Source: Chrysomallon squamiferum (lineage: Eukaryota; Mollusca; Gastropoda; Neomphalida; Peltospiridae). Taken from it: a stretch of 64,000 nt of DNA. This document shows, piece after piece, positions 1-13,971 of this stretch (the first letter of the stretch is position 1; each line of letters starts with the position of its first letter). Position numbers and translations under genes: made by a program. Where the stretch lies: positions 10,084,595 to 10,148,594 of the forward strand of contig CM022671.1 of NCBI GenBank assembly GCA_012295275.1. Direction: 5' to 3'. Under the pieces are notes generated by a model that saw nothing but the letters and a program-made list of their open reading frames with translations, made no database searches and had not been told where the DNA came from.

Positions 1-3000
1 AAAATAAATATTAAAAGTATTGAATTTAATTGCTGTGAATATGTGTGAATGTGTGTGAAACAAGTATTAATGAACATAGTGATGTGCAGTTCTAATCAAA
101 GTTTTGTTGTTAGATTTTTTTTTGCTGGAGGGTATGTCCACAAAATATCAACACATCTGTCTTTTTCAGTTTGAATTTGCATAAGAAAAAGATAAAAATA
201 ATTATATTGAAAAAAACAAACATTTTAAATGTCTCCCCAAATTTTCTAATTTCTGACATTAGAAACAGTGGTTTGTGTGTGTAAATAAATGAAACCATAA
301 ATCAATAAAAGTTCAGAAAAAAAAGTGTTTAGTATTAAATACTAATCCATTTTTGGGGTAATACAATTCAGCCTCTCTTTATTCAGCTAAGTTGTAAGAA
401 GTAATATTTTCTGAACTAGAATGTATTTTAATTTATAAAATGTAATTCAAATAGTACTGTAGTGATTTTATGTAAAAGAATTCTTATTTCATAAGCAGTT
501 TATATCATACTTTGTATTTTCAAAGAAATTAATCAATTTTTATTTATTAATGTTTGTATTATCATTAAAATGCTTCAGATGCTAAAGAAATTTTTTTTTT
601 ATCAATATTTCTAAAAAACATTATACATATTTTTTTATATTAAGTTCTTTATTAGATAAGTAACAGTTGGTTTTCATATTACAAATAATCAAAAATAATG
701 TGAATGTTGGAAACCAGATTACATTTTTTTTCATTTTAATTTGTAATGTCATCATTTTCTTTTATAATGTAATTTATGATAAGGTAGTTTAATATTAAGA
801 AATTGCATTATAATTTTTGAGTATTTAAGAACTATTATCTTGAATATCTTGTACATGTTTAGCAATTAATGTTTAGTTATTAATATTCTAGAAAAGTATC
901 AAATTTCAGGGCTGCATTATAGGATACTGTATAATTTTTCCTTTTATTTTTGATTAAATTATTTATATATTTCAGCAATGTAATCTTCAAACCTAGTAAA
1001 AGTACACACATACCAGACCATTTATCTTGTTCTTGGGGCTGCAAAAGTTCTGTGTTTCTGATTTTCAGGACCAAGGCTCAACATATATTTAAAAACATAA
1101 AATAAACAGTGAAAAGTAATGAACAGAACAGCATTTAACAGTTTGCAGATTAATATCCTTCCAAAGCTGGATAAATGATCTTGTTATGTTGTATTGATGT
1201 ATAAAAGCATTATTCTGTATATTTTAGCATAGTAATATTGCATATTTCTAGAGCATTTTACAACACTGTAGTCTATATTGTATATTAGTAGTAGTAAAAT
1301 CTTTACATTACACTAGTAGTTTAGAATATTTTCTTATACATTATAGTTGTGTATTATTAGCAGAATCTTTACAACATTGTGTATATGAAATTTTGTTGGT
1401 AGAACATGTCATATTCAGTGCAACATTTTGAAAATGAATGTATTACGTATTGTTACACACCATCATAATCCAAAAATCATGTTTATTTGCATCAGCATTC
1501 TTTATAATACAAGTCATGTAGAATACTGTGTATTTACAGTAGAATTTTGTTTGTTGTAACAGTTATACAGAAAGCTGCGTATTTCTAGTTGAATTCTGTG
1601 CATTGCAACAATTTGTTTAGAATATCTTATATTTAAAGTACTTTACAGATTATTTCTATTACTGATTGTAAATTTTGTTTTGCATGTCTGTGTATTAAAT
1701 TATATTTTTGAATTAGAATGATAGTGTAATTAAAATTACTGTGCATTGAGTTTTTTGTTCTTTCTTTTTTTCTTGTTGTCACAACTGTATCAGGTACAAC
1801 TTACACATTTTTTTTTTTTTTAAATAGCTATCTGCAGTAGATAGCTTTTGTTTTCTCAGTGCTGATAACATAGGGAAACAAAGGATCTTGTAAATTCTGA
1901 ATACAGCATAAACAAACATTTTTTATGTTGTTTGTTTTCTGAGAAGGCTAGAACTATTAAGAGTATTTATTTCCTTTTATTTTGATTATTTGGCACTTCA
2001 TATTTGCCCTTAAACATGTTTTGTTATTCAAAGCAATTAGTGATTTGAAATCATGTTCATCAGAAAAATGTTCTGACAGGAAGTTTGGTGAATTTTTTCA
2101 TGTTTTCTGGAAAACATCTTGGTTGTTTAGATTTTCTAATCCCACAGTATAATGACTAATCAGTAAATGAGTATTACTTTTTTATCTTTATGATGAGCTG
2201 CTTGACTGTGGTTTGGAATTTACTGTGCCTCTAGGTTTATATCTTACTGAAGTTTTAACAGCTGTGGTAATGCACAGATCTGTATTTTTAAATATTCAGA
2301 ACATATTGTACATTTACTGGATATAAAATGATTTTACTGTTACCCAAACAATTTTTGTTTTTTCCATCACAAAGCATATTAACTTAGAAGACATTATTCC
2401 ACTAAAACTACAAATAACTAAATACATGCACAAATAAAACAACAATGAAACATGAAATAAAACATGAAGTGTTAAAGAATATTTCTACCCCCAGAGGAAC
2501 AGCAACAGAAAATGCCAAAAGAAATAAGAAAAATGTTAAAAATTAAGTTTAGAAATTAAGGACCACAATTTAATATGATCAGTCAAATGGGATACCCTGT
2601 AACTATCATGCTCCTCTGTCACTTTATGGTTTAAGAGATAAAACACATTTTCTCTTACTGACATACTCTAAATGTTGATACTGCTTTATTATGAAAAAAC
2701 GAGGGATAACAGTTTCATAGAATATCATAAAAAGGTATGGGATGAGGATATATTTTACAGTAAGTCAAATGCTGGTAATTCCAGTGGAGTAGTTATTTTG
2801 GCTTCTAAAGTATATAAAATAATGTAACATCTGTGTGAAGTAATGAACAAGGAAGGTGTCTGAAAATATGTATGAACTTCTATGATAAAAAGATAAATGT
2901 ATTTAGAGTAGCTGCATTTTAATAAGAGTACTTCAATATTTTTAAAATAATTCTGGTAATGCTGTAATTTAACTGATATTTGTTCCTACAAACATTTAAA

Positions 3001-3540
3001 TAAAATATTTTATACTTGAAAGTAGAACTGAATAAAAAATTTGTAGTAGAATCACAATTCACAAAAAGATGTTAATAGTTAAACAGACAGCTTTTAATGT
3101 ATAAGAAGTAGAAAGAGGACCTGGTGTGTGTATTTTAAATAATTTATTATTAAAGGATTTAGAAGCGAACAGCAAACTGAAAGAAATTTTAAAACATGCT
3201 ACTAATGATCCTTTCAATGATAATAATACTTCAGTACAGGGTGGAACAATTTAAAATATAAAAATAAAAAATATGCCAAAGACTACTGCACTGAAAAATG
3301 TCAGATAGAAAATAAAATTTATGGGGATTTACATAATAAATTAAAAAAAGAATATAATATAGCATCAAAAAACAACCATGACTATAATTGAAGAACTGAT
3401 AGAAATAAATTAAAATTTTTGAAACAAATAAATTTCAAGGAGCTATTTAAGATCAAGCTGTGGATTTTCATGAAAATGCAAGTTATTATTCATTTAAGAA
3501 AATATAAATAAAATAAAAGTATTATGACCATTTTTAATGA
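1..3540. other. AT-rich intergenic DNA, no gene
   Basis: I see no exon with conserved-looking coding content on either strand. The longest open frames are about 60 residues and low in complexity. The stretch holds homopolymer A/T runs and, around 1205-1655, a very diverged tandem array (listed separately). A LINE remnant begins near its right edge. Confidence 0.6.
1205..1655. repeat. Degenerate minisatellite-like array
   Basis: A theme resembling tagaatactgtgtattt followed by agtagaattttgt and tacaacatt recurs roughly every 55-75 bp, about five to seven times. Clear instances lie near 1205-1270, 1275-1350, 1350-1410, 1520-1575 and 1575-1625. Copies are diverged and spacing is irregular, so this is an old array or a decayed repeat-derived region. 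Boundaries are approximate. Confidence 0.4.
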
Positions 3541-3549
3541 GACATTACC

Positions 3550-4045
3550 TGTTTTAGAAGAAGAAATCAGATTTTATTCTAATCTGAATATGAAAGAAGA
3601 AATTGATCAAAATGAAACAGATACATTATTAGATCTAATTAAAAATTTTATTACAGAAGAAAATAAAAACAACTAATAAAAATGTCTTAAAGAATTACAT
3701 GATGTGTTGAAAGGTATGTCTAGAAATAAATCTAATGGGTCAGATGGATTAGGCACAGAATGTTATCTTCATTTTTGGAAAACAATTAGTCCCTTGAATT
3801 TAAAGTTATTAAAAACATTGATAAAAATGAATTATCAAGAAATACAAAGGCTAGTATTATTATTATTATTTTTTTTTTTAATACGGTGATAAAAGATTTT
3901 TGAAAAACTTGGACCAATTTTAGCCATTTTTAGCAATAAGAGACATTATACAAGACAATTTTCAGTGAATTTGAGAATATACCATTTATTTACAAAATAC
4001 TGAGTTTGAGAAAGCCTTCAGTATAATGACTTTTTATTTATTTAT
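3550..4045 (+). mobile_element. LINE (non-LTR) reverse-transcriptase remnant, broken
   Basis: A single plus-strand frame, interrupted by two adjacent stops near 3674-3679, reads like the linker and start of the RT domain of an L1/Tx1-like LINE ORF2. A FYSNL-like motif at about 3565 is followed by an acidic linker. At about 3725-3775 there is NKSNGSDGLG followed by an HFW motif, the family's K-S-P-G-S-D-G-L block. In another frame near 4004-4030, EFEKAF matches the RT motif A region, but the catalytic aspartate context is already degraded. A T-run and frameshift lie between the blocks. No target duplication or poly-A end was resolved. The copy is certainly inactive; clade assignment is tentative. 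Confidence 0.7.
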
Positions 4046-4562
4046 TTATTTATTTATTTACTTTATTATTTTTATTAATATTATTATTTTTATTATTTAT
4101 TTGTTTTTTTTTTTTTTTTGTTGTTGTTGTTCTTCTAGAAAAAAAATATATTTATAAATCTGGTTCTGAATATACAGGGTATGGAAAAAATGGCACCTTA
4201 TTTATTTTTTCTGTATTGTTGCTTTAAAAAAACAACTTAAAAGTACTTTTGAATACACAATTTATTTATGCAATATTCTTACATATGTATATTAATATAA
4301 TAGCATCACTCACCCACTAGGTTTTGCTTAACAAAGTACAGTATTATATCAGAGTTTAATATCAGACATATATACATATAGACACACATACAAATATATA
4401 TCTATATATATATATATATATATACATATACATACAAACATATGCACACAAACACACATACATATATGTATGCTTTCATACACGTTCATACAAATGCACC
4501 TAATGTAAATACACATACCACAGTTAAAATATCCAGTCAATTCAAACATAGTATAAGATTAG

Positions 4563-4596
<34 letters not shown>

Positions 4597-5492
4597 CATA
4601 TCTTAAGCTATGTTTGAATTGACAGAATCATATTCTGGACAATATTTTCAGTATATGCGTAATCAAGTGGCTGAGTGTTGCTATATATTAATATAAATGA
4701 TTGTAACAATACTGCATAAATCTGCAGTGCCATTTCTTCTTGGTGCTGTTTTTTCCTACATCCGAATATACAGAGCTATATCAAGGACTGTTAAGTGTAA
4801 TGATCATTTATCTAATTCATTTAAATTAAACATTTTGTTAGACAAGGTTGCCAGTTATTTGCTATTTATATTTCATAGTCAAACTTTTTATTAAAGCATT
4901 TAAATATTGAGAAAAAAAAAAAAAAAATTATAATGTTATCTTTAATTAGTCCACATGCTGATGCTGTAAACGTAACATTAAAAGATGATTGGTCTGTTGT
5001 ATATATTTCAATACTATGCCTGTTCAGAGGCAAAAGTCAACATTTACAAATAAACCAGAATTATCATTACTGAATGTAGAGCAAGCAGTCTGAACTGGAG
5101 AGCACTGCCTTTATTCCGTTACAAATAAAGCATGATGCTATGCACATGCAAGGTGTATTTCTCAGGCCAAACAAAGAAATATGTTACATTTATAACTAGC
5201 AAGAGAAATTAAACAGAACAGAAAATATTTTGACTATGAGGAAAATGCGTAATTTGACATTAGATGATAGGTCTGTATAGACCTTTTAGGATCACAAATT
5301 TGATGTATTTTAAATGTACAACAAATTCCAAACTGGGCAAAAATAAAATGAAACAATTTAATTTTGGATTTTTTTACGGAAAGAATATATTTGTTTTCAA
5401 ATATACATAATAACTGGAAAAGCTAATAAAGATTTTAAGTTCCATGTGTTCACTTGAAAGACAAAGCTTTTAAATTAAACAGATAAAATAAA

Positions 5493-5552
<60 letters not shown>

Positions 5553-7226
5553 CTGAAAATGTAAATCTATGCGGAAATATTTACTCACTTATTTTCTTTT
5601 ACGATACAGTAATATGCAATATAAAGAAACTGTTTTTGTTGGGAATCACGACAAACGTGGTTTATTTTATGTTCACTATTTCCAATTTATGCAAATGAAA
5701 ATAGAAGTCTTCAGCCGACTATGTTAGAACAAACATTTACAGAACCATTGTTTTATTAACGATTTAATAAGGTTTAATAATGCATTTATCAAATGTGATA
5801 TTTTATGTAAAATTTATAGCATTACTTATTGTTATTCGACAGCATTCTTACCATGACAAGCAATTATTAAAATATTTTATATGTTTATTTTCTTGAAATT
5901 CAATTTAAAAAAATAAAAAACACAGTAAATATTACCAGTTTGTACAATGTTACAAGAATGGAAAAATGTAATTGAAGTTGAAACGTTATATAAAAGTTTC
6001 TTTTGAAAATCTTTTATTCTTTAGAAAAGGGAGTAATACAGAATCATTTCCAATGTTCATTTCCAAATTTTGTTATACAATGTTAGTTGACAAATGTTTT
6101 GAAAACCCAGTACCAATAAAATTTTGGGAAACTATTACAGTACTGATATAATATTGATAATGGAAAGATATGGGCAGAAATATTCATTCAAATCATACAA
6201 CAAATGTACTGATCTTGATTTTAAATTAATATAATATTCTGTGGCCCAAAAGATTGTTTACTAGAAAAAAATATATTTTCATGGAACACATCCAAGCTGG
6301 ACAATAAAAAAACAAAAAAAACAAAGAATAAAAAAAGGAAACAAGATTTAAATTTGAGACTACATCTGACTGCAATATTAAAATGTCAATGAAATTTCCT
6401 GGATACTTTTATATGTTTATTGAAAATATTTACTTTTATTAAAGAATGAAACTTTTAAATGTGTGAATGCATTTAGGTTACCTATTCATGCCAAAATCAG
6501 TTCACTTTTTAACATGCAGCTGATGATAACTAAGTATCTTTTTATTGATAACATGAAATGCCTGATGTGATGTATTTTCTTTTAATTTATTTTTTAAAAT
6601 TTATTCAGAAATCATATTTATAATAAGAGAAAGGAGGTCCAGTAGTTTCATTTGTGGAGCTTTGCAGCTGTACATATTTAAACAATTTTATTGTTAATTA
6701 TTAGCTTGATTCTACATTTTAATTTAAATGAAATAATTACAGATGAAATGAGGCACTTTAAAGTCATACACAGAAAATAAATGTCTAGGATTCCATGATA
6801 CCTGAAACAGAAAACAACATTGTTGAACAATAACAAACTACTACTACCACACAAGCGCAGTTATTTTGTATCTCTACATTTAAATATAATACACATGCAT
6901 GCCATTTTATTAATTCTTTAATGTATAATTTATACTCTGTTTCCTGAACAGCAGGTCAGTCATTCACTATCCAAAATTGTTGTAGACAGATTTAAATAGT
7001 CTTCAAGATTTGAAAATTGTAATTGATACAGATGTAGGCAATATGTAATTATATAAGTTATGTTTTAGTGAAAAAAGGAAAAATAAAGAAATAAAGAAAT
7101 GTAAACAAAGAAACAAAATAAACCAAAAAAAGCAAATAAAAATAGTTTGAGTCTGGGATAATGGGCTGCTGGCCTTTGCTGACATAAATTACTGACAAAA
7201 ACATATAACAATCTGGAACTTACAAA
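4046..7226. other. Intergenic DNA and SLC26 3' flank
   Basis: No gene is supported. The stretch contains an ATTT-rich tract (about 4030-4110), TA and CA microsatellites (4388-4425, 4562-4600) and a long AAT array (5494-5551). The part nearest 7226 should include the 3' UTR of the minus-strand SLC26 gene. A minus-strand AATAAA at 6906-6911 is one possible polyadenylation signal, but such hexamers are common in this AT-rich DNA. Confidence 0.5.
5494..5551. repeat. (AAT)n microsatellite
   Basis: An uninterrupted AAT trinucleotide run of about 58 bp, one of the longest perfect trinucleotide tracts in the left half of the window. Confidence 0.9.
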
Positions 7227-7946
7227 TCATCCAGCATCATCTATTTCAGAGGGGTCTGGGTAGTCTATCACAACCAAATCATCAGGAGCAACAGAATTGG
7301 AGCTGGCAAGTGTCTGAAACAATGAAAAAACAATTCTCTCTTACTTACTAAAATCATAAATAGACTCAGTGTGTCGTGAGGATTTAAAATTATTATTATT
7401 ATTATTTTTATTAATGTTGTCTATATTATTATTAATGTTGTCTATATTATTATTGTTGTTGTTAATTTTACTGTTATTATTTATTATTATTGTTGTTGCT
7501 TTGTTCTGGTTATTTATTTATTCTGTTTATAAACTAGTTTTCTTCAGTTTCAAAGTGACAGCTTTCTCTTTTTTCTGAAAGGTATTCAATACCTTTTAAT
7601 TTAATAATTAAATGTACATGTCGTTGTGAGAAGAAAACTTGATGACAAACTTACATCAAGTGAGATGGATTTGGATCTCTGGGCACACATAACAGCATGA
7701 TGGATTGTGGCACAAACATGTCTCCTGTGAATGTGTTGATAAATTCCTGATTTCTCCAGCATCACTCTTACATCAGCTGTCAATAATAATAATAATAATA
7801 ATAATAGTAGTAGTAGTAGTAATAATATTATAATAGTAGTAGTAATAATAGTATAGTGATGATGATGGCAATGATGATAATAAAATAATATTTAGTTATT
7901 GACAAGGCTTTATAGTTTATGAAACATCTTAATACCGGTTGTTCAA

Positions 7947-7991
<45 letters not shown>

Positions 7992-10177
7992 TAAATAAAT
8001 AAGTAAATAAAGAAATAAATATAAAAAAGAGATGTAGTCCTGAGAGAACATAATGAAATAGTCTTCATTAAATTTTGTTTTTTTTATATCAAAAAAAAAA
8101 GACAAACATATTTTAATATTTCAATTCTTGATGTCGTATACATTTTTATTAATAAAGCAATATAATCTTACCTTTACATTCTGCAAGATACACATCAATA
8201 TCAACAGTCTTGTAGGTTTTAATTATCTGAAAATTATAAATAAAACTGTGAAATATTTACAGTACTGAAAAGCCTAAATTATGGTAACCATGTATTACAT
8301 AATAATATAGTAAGTTATAACAAGAAATTCTTGCTGTTTGAGGAATTGTATTAATGTTGTTGCATTAAAAGGATTCTGTCAGTAGAAAACAACAGTGTGT
8401 GACCAGTCAGTGCAATCTGTCATAAACACCATACATCGCATTAATAATATTCTATCTGCATCATACAAGAAACACTGGCTCATTGACTGTGAAGTAATTT
8501 TTGATTTCCTATTAACTAGGAGTATACCTCTAACAATATCCTAACTGTAACAGAATCGACATATTGGATGGTTGAGCCATCAAGGATGATTGCATATGTA
8601 TGATCATCTGTCATTTCATCAGCAACCATTTCCAGTTTTTGTTTCTTGAAAACCAGATGGTCTTGAACATGGCCATCGCATGGTAACTCTGCCCAAGTCT
8701 CTCCCGCAGCCAAACATACCTGGGAAAAACAAATGAAGATTATAATGACTATTGCATATTTAATATGAATCATCAAAATTCTGTTTACCTTTATTCACCA
8801 TTATTGTTTTTGGTGTTGTTACTGTTACTGTTATTACTTAATCTTTATTTTATTTTGCTTGAAATGCTTGAAATAATGCTAACACATATTCCTCAATTGT
8901 TAAAATACTAACATATACTAACCTCATGATGGCGAGCTGTAGCAAAGGCTTGACTTTCATTCTGTCTTTGAAATTTCAGTTCCTTTGGATCTAGACCTGT
9001 CTTTTTAATTAGCATCTGACGAAAATATTCCATGTTTGCAAAATACAGTGGTGCCTCAAACCTAAATATTTTTATACCAGGAATGTCACAAGCCTGTAAT
9101 TAAAATACTTATTATATGTACCATTGAAAATAATAAATATGTATCAAAGAGATGACGTGTCATATTTCTGAAATCCAGGAAACCACTGTTTATTATTATT
9201 GTTGCTGTTATTAGTCTGTTGTAGGTATTTCTTTATTTGTGCCATTGTCTACATTAATAAAATATCTTATATTCCAGAATTACTTTATATTTAATTACTA
9301 AATATTACCTCACTATGAATACTTTTGTCCACATATGCTCTTGATCCTGTGATATGACCAAGGAGACTACAATGTGGCCTGAAAAATAAGTAGATATTAA
9401 CATACCAAATATGGTCACTAACACACACACACACACACAAACACTCAGACTAATAGTATTTGCATGCATATTTCAAAAATAAAATATACCAAGCAGTATA
9501 AATCTTGTTTCTTTAAATTTACATTCATGAGAGAAAATTATTTCAAACACTGACTGTTAATTCATAAATTTTTAAGGACGTTGTTTACCTCTGAGTTCGG
9601 AGCAGGATGGGTACTAGGTTATAAATGATTCCAACCAGCAATCCCAGATCAACATCAAGTAAGATTGTAGAGATAAACACAACTAGCCAAACAGTCTACA
9701 AAAAACATTCTTTTAATGATAGATCTATACAGATGTCTATAATAATAATTTTACAATTCAGAAACTATCAAACAAACTAAAAAATAACCACCTCTCAAAA
9801 AAAAAAAATGTATAACAATTATAAAATGTTATATGGAATGTTTGCATTTAGTTAATATTTCAGTTTAATTTTAATTTAAATTATAATTTGAATCACTCTA
9901 ATAGAAGATATTTTAGAGAAATGGAAACTAGAGTGAAAAATGAAAACAAATTTATAAATTTATGATATAACGATATTATTTATTTCATTAATTATAAATA
10001 AATTTGTATACTCACAAAATCGATCTTCGATACTTTCCATAGCTGTTTCAGTTCTCCAAACTGAAGGAATAGCCCTTTCAAGGCAACTATGATGATTGCT
10101 GACAACACGCACTGAAAAATAAATAAAACAGTGAAAATGAAAGAAAAAAATGTGGGATTGAATTGTACACTATTTTA

Positions 10178-10261
<84 letters not shown>

Positions 10262-13200
10262 GGTATTAGATACTTACATTAGGCAGTGTTTGAAAATATG
10301 GTCCAAGAGCCAATAACACAATAAGAACAAGTGAACTTGAAACGAGACTTGAAACCTGAAATGAAATAAGTTTATTTATAATCATAATGAATTAATTTTT
10401 TCAAAAAGTCGTAACTATCTTGCTTTTACAGTAGAACTCTTGATCCTGATCGTGCTATTATTTTTTTTATAAATATGTAGTTTATTCATACATACTATAC
10501 ACACAGAAACACACACTCATACAAATTATTTACGACCAAATAGATTGATCCACCTGTGTTTTTCCACCCACATCCTCCTGAACGGCACTTCTAGACAACG
10601 ATGCAGCACTACAGAAGGAGGAAAATACTGGACCCAGCAGATTACATAAACCATGTGCTATAAGTTCCTTAAAAGAAAAAAGATTTATACATCAAGTACT
10701 GAAAATATAAAACTTAGAAAGAAAACTGCTGATTTAAGTATATCAAAATGTATGTATTTTGAATAATATAACCATAAATTTATTTAATTTTTTTTTAATA
10801 GTTTTTTTTTTTTAATTTAACTTTATTTATTATTATTATTTTTTTTTTTTTACTTACAAAAGAAAAATGTCAAACCACTAAATGTGTTATAAAATGTTAC
10901 AAATAAATTCAAAACATCAACAACAACAAAAATAACAACAAACAAAAAACAGAACTAAAGTAATAAACTATATGATCTAAATAGAAATATTATTATCATC
11001 ATCATTTTCGTAATTCTTCTGTTATTATTATTATACCTGGTTGGCATCAACTGTATAATCATGTTTATCAGCAAGGATCTTAGCCATGGCAAAAGAGATG
11101 GCAAATGCTGTAAAGCAGATAGCAAACGCCTCACCGACAAGTTCCGGAGCAAACCGAAGATTTCCTATGTCAACTGATGGCAACCTGAAATAATAAGACA
11201 GACACATTTAAGTCTAAATAGATCGAAACAACATATATGCATGTGTGAGGGACTGAACTAAAAGCACAGTCTAAAGATACATAAACACCATTGACGTGTG
11301 AGGTTTATTTCTCCTTGTTTAAACGTAAAACGATTGGGAAATTCCTCGAAAACAAGTGGGACATTAAAATAAGGTAAACACTGTCACTGGTGCTTTCTTA
11401 AGGAACCCAGGCCAGTAATGGTCTGCCAGTATGGTCAGGGGTGTGAAATGTTGTCTGTGTGACTGTGGTGAAAGAGAGTTCAAGAAAAGGCAGAAAGACG
11501 TTTGACCCAATTCTCTGCATTATAATTACTATACTTTTATCAGGATATATTCATATTGTATATCATGGTGTATAAATGGGCAAAGGAAATAAAAACATAA
11601 TCGAAATCGAACTTATGTAGTTTTTTTGTGTGAGGGTGGTGTACGCACCCGGCCACACATGTATAACAGAATTAACAATATTTTTAGAGATAAAAACAAA
11701 CCAAGTAACTGGATCAAGATATATTTATATTTCATACATGTTTAATTTTATATTCAAATTTCATATATGTTTAATTTTATATTCAAATTTCATATATGTT
11801 TAATTTTATATTCAAATTTCATCTATGAAATTTACCCTCTAGGAATATGTCCAAGAATATCAACGCCAAATTCCTTGTTGATGTCCGCAAAGTATGCAAT
11901 AATAGTGGCAGATATCACCTAAGAAATAAAGGTCTAGTTAACAGATTAAAAAAGTTGCATTATTTTGTATTAGCATCACTTCGTAAGGCTAAAATATGCG
12001 TTGTCTCCTTAACATCTACAGCTGATCTCACGGAATAAAATAACTGTTCTTTTGTTTAAAAAGTCCAGTATTAACTTCTAATTTCATTAATCACCTCTGA
12101 TCTTAGAACCGTTAATTTAAAACACAAAACACAAGTAGAGAATATCCCTGTTTCTATTCATTCAGCTTTATCTAATATGCTTTATAGGTGTTTGTTTTTT
12201 TACCATTTTAATATAGCATGAAACTGGTTCATGAGATTGAATCTGAAAGGGTCTGCTGTCTTAAAACTAACATAGATTTTATAGGTATTATATTGAGATG
12301 GTTAATAAATCTGAAATACACACGACAATGAGTTCTGTAGGGATAGGAACTCGTAGTGTTTTCTTGCAGTCTTTATTGTTGTTGATGCCTTCCTTTACGA
12401 GGACTAACACCACGATACAGACTATGGTTGCTGTCATGGTAACCCAATTCACATCTGAGAGCTTACTAAAGAAGTCTTTATAGGCCTGTCAATGAAAAAA
12501 TAAAAAAATGATTCATGAGTGCTCATAAATATAAAAACAACAAAACCCACTAAAAACAGTCAAAATGTATTTAAATCAATCGGCCATTCAGTGAATAAAT
12601 AAATAAAATAAAAATTCTGATGCATCCCTACAGAAAAATAATATGAACCAGAAATAATCCACAGCTTGACAGAATAGATGGCTGTAAACTAATGAATAAA
12701 GTATAATACAAAACTATATCCTGTGTGATGAGTATAAAATAATACATCTTCAGATATATAATAAAAATTTAAATCGCAGTGAATGAAACCTACAAAACAA
12801 ATATTTTAAAAAAATCACTGAAATTCAAAGCTAAATGCTGAATAAGATTATAATAAATGAAAATCTCTGAAGGCTGACATTCAGTTTTATTGCAGTTTAC
12901 TTACATAGACCAATTTGAATGGTCCACTGTAACGACCAATTTTTACTCCAAAAGCAGATTTGATCTGGCTAGAGAAGACGTGAATAGCAGCGCCCGTAGT
13001 GAAGCCACTTACAAGTGGATCAGAAAGAAAAGTTGTTAAGAAGCCTAAATGAAGTATTCCAAGACCGAGCTGCAATAAAAATTAATATGTTATTTATTTA
13101 TTAACATGTTAAACTCTCAGACGAATTACAGCAATACGAATACTCTTGACTATTTAGTCAATTTCAAATTGCAGTCTAGGCTCTATAATCTTTGGGACCT

Positions 13201-13925
13201 AGTAATAATAAAAAATAATATTAAAACATTCTATGTTTCGTTAGACATTCGTTTCTTATTTCAGTCTCAGTGTAAGTATCATTACATTATGTATTCAGAA
13301 ACCATTACCTGCATACCACCCACAGCAAAAGTGACAGACATAGCATACGCTACTTTAATAGATTCAAGCTGGATGTCGTGGTATTCTTGTACTGTCATAT
13401 TGCCTGGAATAACTGACATCGTCACATTGTGCATTTCAGTCATCTGCTGTCGCCTCCAGGAAACAGTACCTTTGTCTACAACCGCACCTACCATCAAACT
13501 GATCACAGCAAACGTACCTGTAAAAAATTAAAAATACAATGTTCTGCTGATACCTCCGCTTCCTCTCTCTTCCTCTGACATGAGTGTGTGTTAGTGAGAT
13601 TATCAATACCAATACCAGGTGATTAAATTATACTGAAATTACAATGAACCTTGATTAACTGAAAGATAAAAAAAAATTTAAAAATTACTAGCATTTTATC
13701 CATTACTATTTATAGGTAATAAGCTTCGTCTCCTTTACCATCAGTACATAATCATCAAGGGAACTTACCTACAGAAATGTGTCTTGACGAGCCAAACAAG
13801 AAGTACACAAGAACTGGAAAAAAAGATGTGTACAGACCGTACACAGGAGGCAGCTGAGACAGCAAAGCGTAAGCCATTCCTGAAAACAAGAGTCATGAAG
13901 GACGTCACAATAAACTTTCCAAGAA

Positions 13926-13971
<46 letters not shown>

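Noticed and set aside
11847-12038. 63-codon plus-strand frame
   Set aside because: Antisense of the SLC26 exon 11918-11836 extended into an intron.
13106-13531. 141-codon plus-strand open frame, one of the longest in the window
   Set aside because: It lies antisense to the SLC26 exon 13517-13309 and adjoining intron; the minus strand has the conserved transporter sequence.
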